From: Candidatus Forterrea sp.
GTDB taxonomy: Archaea; Iainarchaeota; Iainarchaeia; Iainarchaeales; JAAZKV01
NCBI GenBank assembly: GCA_020717885.1
Contig: DYDN01000011.1
Coordinates: 1-15,157 of the forward strand
DNA length: 15,157 nt
Reading direction: 5' to 3'
The position numbers and the translations under genes were made by a program. How positions within the stretch are numbered: the stretch's first letter is position 1; every line of letters starts with the position of its first letter. Shown here one piece after another: positions 1 to 6,053 of this stretch. Below the pieces are notes generated by a model. That model had not been told where the DNA came from. It saw only the letters and a program-made list of their open reading frames with translations, and did not search any database.

Positions 1-1
1 T

Positions 2-166
2 AAGAAAAAATGGCAACAACAACAAGCCTACGGCACACGATGGGCAATAGAAACCATGTTCTCAACCATTAAACGCAGATTCGGACAACACACCCAATCA
101 ACTAAATACCACAACATGCAACACGAACAAATATACAAACTACAACTCCAAAACCAATTATTGTAA
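2..166 (+). CDS. IS transposase, C-terminal end (partial, possibly decayed)
   Basis: The frame is open from the window edge to TAA at 164-166 and codes for 54 residues. It contains YGTRWAIETMFSTIKRRFG, which matches the last conserved block of DDE transposases of the DDE_Tnp_1 type (IS5/IS1182-like elements). The Glu at codon 50-52 would be the third catalytic acidic residue, followed by the usual basic helix. The rest of the enzyme lies upstream of the window, so the first two acidic residues cannot be checked. The C-terminal part is unusually rich in Gln. The same frame stays open for 30 more codons after the TAA, to 257-259, so this stop may be a nonsense mutation in an older, longer gene. 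The coding strand is rich in A and C, unlike the neighbouring genes. Family membership is fairly sure; whether the element is still active is unknown. Confidence 0.7.
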   Translation, partial: KKKWQQQQAYGTRWAIETMFSTIKRRFGQHTQSTKYHNMQHEQIYKLQLQNQLL

Positions 167-269
167 CAATTAGCCCAAAAAGAACCAATTAACCAAAAAC
201 ACAAACAATTACGCAACACAGCAGCAAAAATTAAGGGGTTTTTGGGGTTTAGCGGGTAATTAGCCCATT

Positions 270-536
270 TTAGCCCGAAAGCATTAGTAGTACTGCCCCC
301 ACCGCAAGCCCCATGACAAATTGTGCTGGTGAGTGACTTGCTTGTTTCGCTGAGAACAAAAAATAAAACGCAATATTTGCAATAACCAAGACAAGTATTC
401 CTGAAAAAGCAGTTGAGCCTTGAAAGAAAAAATTAACCGCAAATACCATTGAGCCAATTAAGCCTGGCATGAGCGTATTGAAGAGCAAGCCAAGCAGCGC
501 GCCCTGAATTAATCCATAAAGGAATGCTAAGACCAT
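270..536 (-). CDS. small hydrophobic membrane protein, function unknown
   Basis: The 88-residue product is almost entirely hydrophobic. Likely membrane segments are around residues 3-19, 22-39, 43-62 and 70-87, so three or four spans. The only strongly polar stretch is near residues 63-70 (AKQASHSP). There is no signal-peptide-like cleavage site and no motif I recognise. The ATG start is supported by a TATA-like box about 24 bp upstream, which would give a leaderless transcript; there is no Shine-Dalgarno. The gene is divergent from the NYN nuclease gene, with 153 bp between the start codons, and converges on the transposase remnant. It is probably a real membrane protein, but no role can be assigned. 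Confidence 0.6.
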   Translation of the reverse strand: MVLAFLYGLIQGALLGLLFNTLMPGLIGSMVFAVNFFFQGSTAFSGILVLVIANIAFYFLFSAKQASHSPAQFVMGLAVGAVLLMLSG

Positions 537-555
537 GCCAAGAAAAGGAAGTTAG

Positions 556-564
556 AATATAAAT
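556..564 (-). promoter_or_regulatory. TATA-like box for the small membrane protein gene
   Basis: On the minus strand this reads ATTTATATT. Its centre is about 24 bp upstream of the ATG at 536, which fits an archaeal TATA box driving a leaderless mRNA. The assignment rests on spacing and composition only. Confidence 0.45.
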
Positions 565-617
565 AATGTTGTAAATCAAAAGAAGCAACCTTCGTTTCCT
601 GTCGAACCCCCAGACAG

Positions 618-627
618 TATTTTAAAG
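618..627 (+). promoter_or_regulatory. candidate TATA box for the NYN nuclease gene
   Basis: TATTTTAAAG is the best TATA-like match upstream of the nuclease gene. Transcription would begin near 648 and leave a leader of about 42 nt that contains the 657-683 hairpin. Just upstream, at 599-617, is a small inverted repeat (CTGTC, 9-nt spacer, GACAG). Confidence 0.35.
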
Positions 628-656
628 GGCATTTTTCACTAATAAGTTATTGCTTC

Positions 657-683
657 CCCGGGCTTGTGAATAACAATCCCGGG
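657..683 (+). promoter_or_regulatory. strong hairpin just before the NYN gene start
   Basis: CCCGGG at 657-662 pairs with CCCGGG at 678-683. TTGT at 664-667 pairs with ACAA at 673-676. There is one C/T mismatch between the stems and a 5-nt loop (gaata). The hairpin ends 6 nt before the ATG at 690, so it could block translation, or act as a DNA operator if it is not transcribed. Confidence 0.5.
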
Positions 684-689
684 CTCTTT

Positions 690-1226
690 ATGCAAGCAAC
701 TTTCTTATTTATTGATAGTTCAAATATTTATCACGCCCTAAAAAAGAAAGGCGCGCTTAATTGGTTTGATTACAAAGAACTTATTTCTGAATTAAATAAA
801 AATTTTTTATTAAAGAAGATAATTTTTTATGATGCAGTCAAGGACCAAACAATTGAGCCTGAACAATACTCAAAACAGCAGGCGTTTCACAAAAAACTAT
901 TGGATGAAAATATGAACTTAGAGATTAAATCAAGAAAGCTTCGTTACTTAGGGGAAAATGGAAAAGTTACGGCAAGAATTGAAAAGGGCGTTGATGTTTT
1001 GCTTGCCACAGGCATCATAAAATATGCTTATGAGAATCAATATGAAACAGCATTACTTGCAAGCGGTGATGCGGATTATGTTCCAGCGGCGGGGTTTGCG
1101 CAAGAACTAAACAAAAAAGTAATTAATCTTCATTTCTACGAAAACAGCTCAACAGAACTGAGAAATAAATGCGATGAACACCTCTTGATGGCATTCAAAA
1201 ACGAGAAATTATTTTTGAAAAAATAA
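690..1226 (+). CDS. NYN-domain (LabA/DUF88-like, PIN-fold) putative ribonuclease
   Basis: The 178-residue product has the layout of a stand-alone NYN domain. It opens with a beta strand ending in IDSSN (Asp9, Asn12), has an acidic residue in the middle (KGVD, Asp102) and a late SGDADYVP block (Asp127, Asp129). These acidic residues form the metal-binding site of PIN-like nucleases, so RNA cleavage is the likely activity; the substrate cannot be read from sequence. An in-frame GTG at 666 would add 8 residues, but it lies inside the 657-683 hairpin and the extra residues precede the usual start of the fold, so ATG at 690 is preferred. There is no Shine-Dalgarno. The gene is convergent with fusA, 39 bp apart. 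A role in RNA turnover or phage/toxin defence is possible but not shown. Confidence 0.85.
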   Translation: MQATFLFIDSSNIYHALKKKGALNWFDYKELISELNKNFLLKKIIFYDAVKDQTIEPEQYSKQQAFHKKLLDENMNLEIKSRKLRYLGENGKVTARIEKGVDVLLATGIIKYAYENQYETALLASGDADYVPAAGFAQELNKKVINLHFYENSSTELRNKCDEHLLMAFKNEKLFLKK

Positions 1227-1274
1227 TTGATGAATTGCAAAAGCAATCCATCAAAATTAGAATTTTTATTCTAA
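1227..1274. terminator. paired hairpins at the convergent NYN/fusA junction
   Basis: The first hairpin starts directly after the NYN stop codon. TTGATG (1227-1232) pairs with CATCAA (1249-1254) and ATTGC (1234-1238) with GCAAT (1243-1247), with an AAAA loop. The second pairs TTAGAAT (1257-1263) with ATTCTAA (1268-1274) around a TTTT loop and overlaps the fusA stop codon. The two stems with A and T runs fit a bidirectional transcription end or 3'-end stabiliser. Confidence 0.5.
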
Positions 1275-3464
1275 GAAGAACTGCCAGTTCTTTACTTCCG
1301 CAGGCATTCCTTTTCTTTTTCTTATTTCGTCTACTGTTTTGCCTTGTATGTCTCTTGGCAATAATTCGTAGCCGTAGTATTCAGCTGTCCAGTTTGCTCT
1401 TCCTTGTGTTGCTCCGCGCATTGCGCTTGAGAACCCGATTAATTCTTTTACCGGTGCTTTTCCAATTATGATTGAGGAGTCCCCTTCTTGTCTCATTTCT
1501 GTTATTTGTACTCTTCTTCCGCCTAGTTCGCGTGAAGCAGCTCCAAGTTGGTCTTCAGGAACTGTTACTGCAAGTAATTGTTTTGGTTCGTATAGCATTG
1601 TGCCTGCTTGTAGCATGCATGCGTATATTCCTCTTGTCATTGCCGGTAATACTTGTGCTGGTCCTCTGTGGATTGAGTCTTCGTGCAGTGTTGCATCTTC
1701 AAGTTCAACAAATACTCCTTGGCATTTTTCTTTAGCAAGCGGGCCTTCTTCCATTGCATCCTTAAATGCTTGTATTACAAGTTCGCGGATTTCGTGTAGT
1801 GCGGTTATTCCTCTTGTTCTGTCAATTAATGCATTTGTTCCTTCAACTGCCCAAACTTTTTTTGAATCATCAGTGCTAAACCCAACGCTTTGGCATTTTG
1901 CAATTGACTCAGCGTTCTTGAATTTTATTTTTCCAAGCGGTGTAGTTAGTGCGGATAATTTTTCAAATATTGGCACAGGTACTTGCGAAACTTTTAGCTT
2001 GAATTTGTTGTGTTTGTTTGGAGATTTTGCTTCAAGTACAGCACTTTCTCCTTCTATTCCCTCGTGGAAAACAACGATTGGTGAAGAGGTTTGTATTTCT
2101 ATCTTTGCGTTGTTCACGATTCTATAAGTGTTAACTTCGAGGTGTAGTTCTCCCATTCCGGAGAGCAAGTGTTCTCCTGTTTCCTGGTTAATTGTTGTCC
2201 TTAGGTTTGGATCTTCTTTGGATAATTTTCTTAGTGCCTCAATTAATTTTGGCAGATCCTTAGGATTCTTTGCCTCAATTGATACCGTCATAACTGGTTC
2301 TGCGTTTGACATGAAGCTTTCAAATGGCTTTATATCCTTATTTTCAGCAACCGTTTCTCCGGCGTAAATATCTTTTGTTCCAACTATTGCCGCAATGTTT
2401 CCTGCTTCTGCTTTTGAGATTGTAATAAAATCATTTCCCATGTATACTCCAACTTTTGATACTTTTACTTCTCTTTTTGCCCCAAGTAAGTGAACCATTG
2501 AGCCTGGTGCCAAAGTTCCGGAATATACTCTTCCTGTTGCAACATCTCCCGCGTGCGGGTCAACCGATACATCAGTAACAACCATTGTGATTGGTGCTTT
2601 TGGGTCGCATGTCATCATGTCTTTTGCTGGCTGTGTTGTCATATCCCCGCCCCAAATTTTTTGGATTCTATAAGATTGTGCTTTTACTGGAGATGGCAAG
2701 TGTTCCGCAACCATCTGGAGAACAACTTCGTGCACTGGAGATATTTTTGCAAGTTCATCTTCTTTTTCATTTTTTAAATATTCATATACTTGCTTGAAAC
2801 TTATCTTTGATTTTTGCATGTACTGCGCGCTTACTCCCCACTTTCTCTTAGCCGAGCCGAATGCAACAGTTCCTTTTTGTATGCTTACCTGCCACTCGTT
2901 CTTGAACTGTTCAGGCGCGTTTCTTTCAATTAGTGTATTTACTTTTGCAATAACTTTAATGAATTTTTCCTGCATTTGCTGTTCAGTTGCGTTAAGTTCC
3001 TTAATTATTCTGTCGCACTTGTTAATGAATAATACTGGGCGAACATATTCTCTAAGTGCTTGTCTAATAACAGTCTCTGTTTGTGGCATTACTCCTTCAA
3101 CAGCATCAACGAGTAGTATTACTCCGTCAACAGCTCTCATTGCTCTAATAACTTCGCCAGTAAAATCAACGTGCCCAGGAGTATCAATTAAGTTTACTAA
3201 GAACTTTTCATTCTTCCAGTCAAATGCCATTGAGATGTTTGCGGCGTTAATTGTGATTCCTCTGTCCTGCTCCTGATCTTCATAATCCATCATTTGAACT
3301 TTTCCTGCTAGGTCCTGATTAATTAGTCCCGCAGCTGCAATTAAAGAATCCGATAAAGTAGTTTTGCCGTGATCGATGTGGGCAACTGTTCCGATGTTTC
3401 TAACATTTGCTCTGTTGCTCATTAAGGTTTCTACTAATTCAACCATTGTTTCCATTCGTCCCAA
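1266..3464 (-). CDS. fusA: translation elongation factor EF-2 (translocase GTPase)
   Basis: This ribosomal translocase is 732 residues, normal for the archaeal/eukaryotic family. G1 is AHIDHGKTT at 28-36, G2 RGITI at 68-72, G3 DTPGH at 94-98 and G4 NKCD at 148-151. Domain IV carries LHEDSIHRGPAQ, whose His599 is the site of diphthamide modification, so the modification is likely retained. I chose a TTG start at 3462-3464. It lies 5 nt after a GGTGG Shine-Dalgarno and gives the N-terminus MGRMETMVELVETLM, which matches the conserved archaeal MGR.EKMIE.. start. The first ATG (3453-3455) would be 14 nt from that site, and a GTG at 3471-3473 overlaps it. The gene lies downstream of rps7 with a 72-bp gap. 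Identity is certain; the start is probable. Confidence 0.97.
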   Translation of the reverse strand: MGRMETMVELVETLMSNRANVRNIGTVAHIDHGKTTLSDSLIAAAGLINQDLAGKVQMMDYEDQEQDRGITINAANISMAFDWKNEKFLVNLIDTPGHVDFTGEVIRAMRAVDGVILLVDAVEGVMPQTETVIRQALREYVRPVLFINKCDRIIKELNATEQQMQEKFIKVIAKVNTLIERNAPEQFKNEWQVSIQKGTVAFGSAKRKWGVSAQYMQKSKISFKQVYEYLKNEKEDELAKISPVHEVVLQMVAEHLPSPVKAQSYRIQKIWGGDMTTQPAKDMMTCDPKAPITMVVTDVSVDPHAGDVATGRVYSGTLAPGSMVHLLGAKREVKVSKVGVYMGNDFITISKAEAGNIAAIVGTKDIYAGETVAENKDIKPFESFMSNAEPVMTVSIEAKNPKDLPKLIEALRKLSKEDPNLRTTINQETGEHLLSGMGELHLEVNTYRIVNNAKIEIQTSSPIVVFHEGIEGESAVLEAKSPNKHNKFKLKVSQVPVPIFEKLSALTTPLGKIKFKNAESIAKCQSVGFSTDDSKKVWAVEGTNALIDRTRGITALHEIRELVIQAFKDAMEEGPLAKEKCQGVFVELEDATLHEDSIHRGPAQVLPAMTRGIYACMLQAGTMLYEPKQLLAVTVPEDQLGAASRELGGRRVQITEMRQEGDSSIIIGKAPVKELIGFSSAMRGATQGRANWTAEYYGYELLPRDIQGKTVDEIRKRKGMPAEVKNWQFFLE

Positions 3465-3536
3465 AAAAACCACCTAAAAATGTAAAAGTGCAAAAGCCCG
3501 CTTCCAAAAACCCTTCCAAAAGTTTCTTTGTAATAA

Positions 3537-4391
3537 TTATCTGGATGCTTTTGCGATTCTTTCAACTTCATCTTTTCTCTTTACCGCGCTGCTCTTAAGA
3601 TCATTGCTTGCCGCAGCAATTATTTCTGCCGCAAGTGCTTCTTCAGCGGTTACTTTCTTATTAAATGATGCGCCAAATCCGCCGAGTGCAATATTTTTTA
3701 CTGCCTCATCAAGGCGTTTTAGCGGAGAAACATCAACTGCGAGTGAGTAAGCTACTCCCCCTCTTTTGATTCTTGTAATATCTTCTCTTGGAGCAGAATT
3801 TTCAATTGCTCTTACAAGCACTTGTATTGGGTTTTGTTTTGTCTGTCTTTCAATAATATCAAATGCTCTTTCAACTATTTTCATTGCTTCCATTTTCTTT
3901 CCACAGCTTCCTCTTCCTCTAATGAATTTCCCAGAGAGTTTTCTTTTTCCCTGTCCGCTTCTCATTATTTTATTAATTAGTCTTTCAACAATATTCATAT
4001 TTGCTTTCTCAAATCTTCCGCGTGTTCTTCTCCCAAAAGTGTGTGGCATAATTAAAGGATCAATCGTAATGTATCTCATCAGACTCAAATCAGTAACAAC
4101 AACATCATTGAATGACCATTTGTTGTATAATTTATAATCAGAGAATTGTGATTTTTTCTTAACAAAGATTGGTTTTGTTTCAACGCGCTCAGTTGCAGGA
4201 ACACCAGTTTTAGCAAATTCTTTTTTTGGTGCAATTTTTGCAGCGGGAGTTTTAGTATCGGCAGTTTTTTCTTTTGCAACAGGATGCTCTTTAGCCGCAG
4301 GTGCTTTTGTTTCTTTTGCATTTTCAGCAGCAGGTGTTTTCGCTTCGCTAACTTCTTTTAGCACTGCAATTTTTGTGTTTTCAGTTTCCAT
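3537..4391 (-). CDS. rps7: small ribosomal subunit protein uS7 with long N-terminal tail
   Basis: The core runs from about residue 85 to 284 and ends in the typical NDLKSSAVKRKDEVERIAKASR region. It also contains ENPIQVLVRAIE-like (QNPIQVLVRAIENSAPREDIT) and AVDVSPLKRLDEA blocks. It binds the 3' major domain of 16S rRNA and lines the E site. Archaeal uS7 is usually near 190-220 residues; this one is 284 because of an N-terminal tail of about 84 residues, low in complexity and rich in Ala, Lys, Pro, Glu and Thr (repeated AAK, KTPAA). No in-frame start exists between the tail and the core, and GGTGT lies 5 nt before the ATG at 4391, so the tail is probably translated. It is 25 bp downstream of rps12. 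Confidence 0.97.
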   Translation of the reverse strand: METENTKIAVLKEVSEAKTPAAENAKETKAPAAKEHPVAKEKTADTKTPAAKIAPKKEFAKTGVPATERVETKPIFVKKKSQFSDYKLYNKWSFNDVVVTDLSLMRYITIDPLIMPHTFGRRTRGRFEKANMNIVERLINKIMRSGQGKRKLSGKFIRGRGSCGKKMEAMKIVERAFDIIERQTKQNPIQVLVRAIENSAPREDITRIKRGGVAYSLAVDVSPLKRLDEAVKNIALGGFGASFNKKVTAEEALAAEIIAAASNDLKSSAVKRKDEVERIAKASR

Positions 4392-4416
4392 TCAATACAC
4401 CTTAAATAAATTTCAA

Positions 4417-4848
4417 TTACCTTTTTGTCTTCTCTTTTCTTCCAGTTCTAAGCATTTCAAGGCTTATTCCATTAACGTGTGTAACTCTATACTTTACTCC
4501 CCAAAGGTCTCCTTTGGGTCCGTTCTGTGCTCCGCCTAGTCCTTCAACGATTACTTCGTCGTGTTCATCAATAAATTTTATTGCGCCATCATATGGTGCA
4601 AGTGCGGTTAATTCTTTTCCGTTTTTAATTAATTGAACTCTTACGCACTTTCTAATTCCAGAATTAGGTTGTTTTGCTTCTACTCCCCTCTTTTCAAGAA
4701 CGATTCCTTTTCCTTGAGGGGATCCTTCAAGCAAATCCTTAGTAATATTATTTCTTGCCCTTAATTTTTTAATAGATCTACCATCTTTTTTCTTCCACTT
4801 ACGTCTCTTCTTCTCCATGCTTGTCCCAGCGAATTCTCCGTATCCCAT
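4417..4848 (-). CDS. rps12: small ribosomal subunit protein uS12
   Basis: This 143-residue protein sits at the decoding centre. Diagnostic blocks are GEFAG near the N-terminus, KGIVLEKRGVEAKQPNSGIRKCVRVQL split over residues 47-73, and FIDEHDEVIVEGLGG at 92-106. The start at 4848 keeps the conserved GEFAG; a later Met11 would lose it. A weak Shine-Dalgarno (AGGT) precedes the start. Two positions in the decoding loops are unusual: PNSGIRK has Gly64 where Ala is usual, and the near-universal D-(L/I)-P-G-V motif reads DLWGV, with Trp116 in place of Pro. rps12 is the first gene of the rps12-rps7-fusA unit, which must have its own promoter because the fic gene separates it from nusA. Confidence 0.97.
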   Translation of the reverse strand: MGYGEFAGTSMEKKRRKWKKKDGRSIKKLRARNNITKDLLEGSPQGKGIVLEKRGVEAKQPNSGIRKCVRVQLIKNGKELTALAPYDGAIKFIDEHDEVIVEGLGGAQNGPKGDLWGVKYRVTHVNGISLEMLRTGRKEKTKR

Positions 4849-4925
4849 CTAAATCGACCTAAAATATAACTAACTAGGCACTAAATTATCCCTAGCTCAC
4901 CAATAATCAATTTCTCTAACCAAAC

Positions 4926-4936
4926 CTTTTTAAATA
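4926..4936 (-). promoter_or_regulatory. candidate TATA box for the rps12-rps7-fusA operon
   Basis: On the minus strand this reads TATTTAAAAAG, about 83 bp upstream of the rps12 ATG, which would give a leader of about 55-60 nt. The element is nearly symmetric, so it could also act rightward toward fic, with a start near 4957. A second AT-rich box at 4861-4869 is too close to the ATG to serve it well. Confidence 0.45.
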
Positions 4937-4957
4937 CTCGGGGAAGACCCAAAGAAT

Positions 4958-5053
4958 AGTTATCACCACAAAACATACCACCCGACTGTACAGTGATAAC
5001 CAAAAAGTTATCACCACAAAACAATTATATACAACTTATAGTGATAACTATGT
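4958..5053 (+). repeat. two 48-bp repeats with GTTATCAC / GTGATAAC half-sites (fic operator array)
   Basis: Each unit begins AGTTATCACCACAAAACA (4958-4975 and 5006-5023) and carries GTGATAAC exactly 34 bp after GTTATCAC. Half-sites are at 4959-4966, 4993-5000, 5007-5014 and 5041-5048. The middle two form a 22-bp dyad, GTGATAAC-N6-GTTATCAC. The second unit encloses the fic TATA box and ends at the fic start codon. The geometry is that of a repressor-binding array; the regulator is not identifiable here. Confidence 0.8.
5024..5031 (+). promoter_or_regulatory. TATA box of the fic gene
   Basis: ATTATATA is centred about 26 bp before the fic ATG, the right distance for a leaderless archaeal transcript. 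It lies between half-sites 5007-5014 and 5041-5048, so a bound protein would block TBP or the start site. Confidence 0.65.
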
Positions 5054-6025
5054 ATGAGTTATGTAAGTGAAAGGAAAGTAAAAGGGAAAAAATACTATTA
5101 CTTAGAGGAATCCCTGCGCCATGGCAGCAAACTGATAAAAGAAAGCATTTACCTTGGCCCAATGAGCCCCTCAAATGAGGTTTTACTCAATGCTTTTGAA
5201 AAATTAAAACAAGAATGCGCAAAGAAAAACCACCAAATCCTGGTTCCGCCACTGACCGAGTTCATTTCAAGCCGCACCGCGGGAATTCTTGAGGGAGCAA
5301 AGAAGAAAAGCGCCCGTCTTTTATATTCCTTTACAACAAAACAAAAACAAGAGTTCTTGCAAAGACAAAGACTAACATTTATTACGGAATCAAACGCAAT
5401 TGAGGGAAGCTCTTTAGGATATGAAGAAACAAAAAGCATATTGGGCAAGAAGAAACGAATTGAAGAGCTGCAAAAGAAAAGAGCGGTTGTGACGGGGCTG
5501 CAGCGCGAGGAACAGGAGGCAATGAATCATGAGAATTGCATGGAGCTTTATGACAAAATGCTTGCAAAAAACGAAAAAATTTCACACGAAATGATTCTGC
5601 GCCTACATTACGCCCTTCTTCGTGACATTAGTGGATACGAGAAGTATCAGGGAATATACCGCCCTGTTCAAGTTTATGTTTCGGGTTCAACGCATGAATT
5701 CCCAACCCCGCAAGAAGTAAACGGACTTATGTCGCTGTTAATTAATTGGTTGCATGAAAAAGAGAATCTTATTCACCCAGTGGAGCTTGCCGCAAAGTTT
5801 CACACAAAATTCACTTCAATTCACCCGTTCGCTGATGGCAACGGCAGAATGGCGCGCCTGCTCATGAATTATATATTACAACAGAAAAAATTTCCCTTTA
5901 CCAACATCCCTCTGAAAAGGAGAAGCGTATATATGAAAACGCAGTCCGCTGGAAATAAAGAGGATTTTAAACCATTTACAAAATTCCTCACAGAAGAAGT
6001 TGTGAAACAAAATTTGGGGAAATGA
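5054..6025 (+). CDS. Fic-domain protein AMP-transferase (class II, autoinhibited)
   Basis: The 323-residue protein carries the full Fic active-site motif HPFADGNGRMAR from residue 257. His257 is the general base, Asp261 would hold the metal, and Asn263/Arg265 would bind phosphates. This canonical form predicts transfer of AMP from ATP to a hydroxyl on a target protein. Upstream, SNAIEG at 113-118 fits the (S/T)xxxE(G/N) inhibitory helix, with Glu117 expected to occlude the ATP site, so the enzyme is class II and self-restrained. A flap region lies near 208-222. The N-terminus (about 1-37, ending YLG) is a small basic, tyrosine-rich module common in archaeal Fic proteins. No winged-helix domain follows the Fic domain. 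The gene is leaderless, driven by the repeat-flanked promoter, and lies on the opposite strand to the nusA and rps12 genes it separates. The target is unknown. Confidence 0.93.
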   Translation: MSYVSERKVKGKKYYYLEESLRHGSKLIKESIYLGPMSPSNEVLLNAFEKLKQECAKKNHQILVPPLTEFISSRTAGILEGAKKKSARLLYSFTTKQKQEFLQRQRLTFITESNAIEGSSLGYEETKSILGKKKRIEELQKKRAVVTGLQREEQEAMNHENCMELYDKMLAKNEKISHEMILRLHYALLRDISGYEKYQGIYRPVQVYVSGSTHEFPTPQEVNGLMSLLINWLHEKENLIHPVELAAKFHTKFTSIHPFADGNGRMARLLMNYILQQKKFPFTNIPLKRRSVYMKTQSAGNKEDFKPFTKFLTEEVVKQNLGK

Positions 6026-6053
6026 CCACAAAACTATGCAAATGATTATAAAA

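Noticed and set aside
28..219. Minus-strand reading frame of 63 codons over the transposase end
   Set aside because: It is the antisense of a recognised transposase motif. Its Cys/Trp-rich composition is a by-product of an A/C-rich opposite strand.
595..620. T-loop-like sequence (minus strand GGGGGTTCGACAGG) suggesting a tRNA
   Set aside because: No matching acceptor, D or anticodon arms around it, and the bases after the loop do not pair as a T stem. It forms only a small CTGTC/GACAG inverted repeat.
666..689. GTG start adding 8 residues to the NYN protein
   Set aside because: It lies inside a hairpin, has no Shine-Dalgarno, and the extra residues precede the first conserved strand. ATG at 690 fits better, though this is not proven.
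1468..2127. Long plus-strand frame inside fusA
   Set aside because: It is antisense to highly conserved EF-2 sequence, with a Ser/Cys/Phe-rich composition typical of a shadow frame. The same applies to the other opposite-strand frames inside the rpo genes.
3501..3521. CTTCCAAAA repeated with 12-bp period between rps7 and fusA
   Set aside because: A 9-bp tandem match in low-complexity spacer; too short to assign meaning.
4861..4869. AT-rich box as the rps12 TATA element
   Set aside because: It is only about 17 bp before the ATG, so transcription would begin inside the gene. The box at 4926-4936 fits better.
4958..5053. CRISPR-like repeat array
   Set aside because: Only two units, and the variable middle contains the fic TATA box. 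The half-site geometry fits an operator, not repeat-spacer units.
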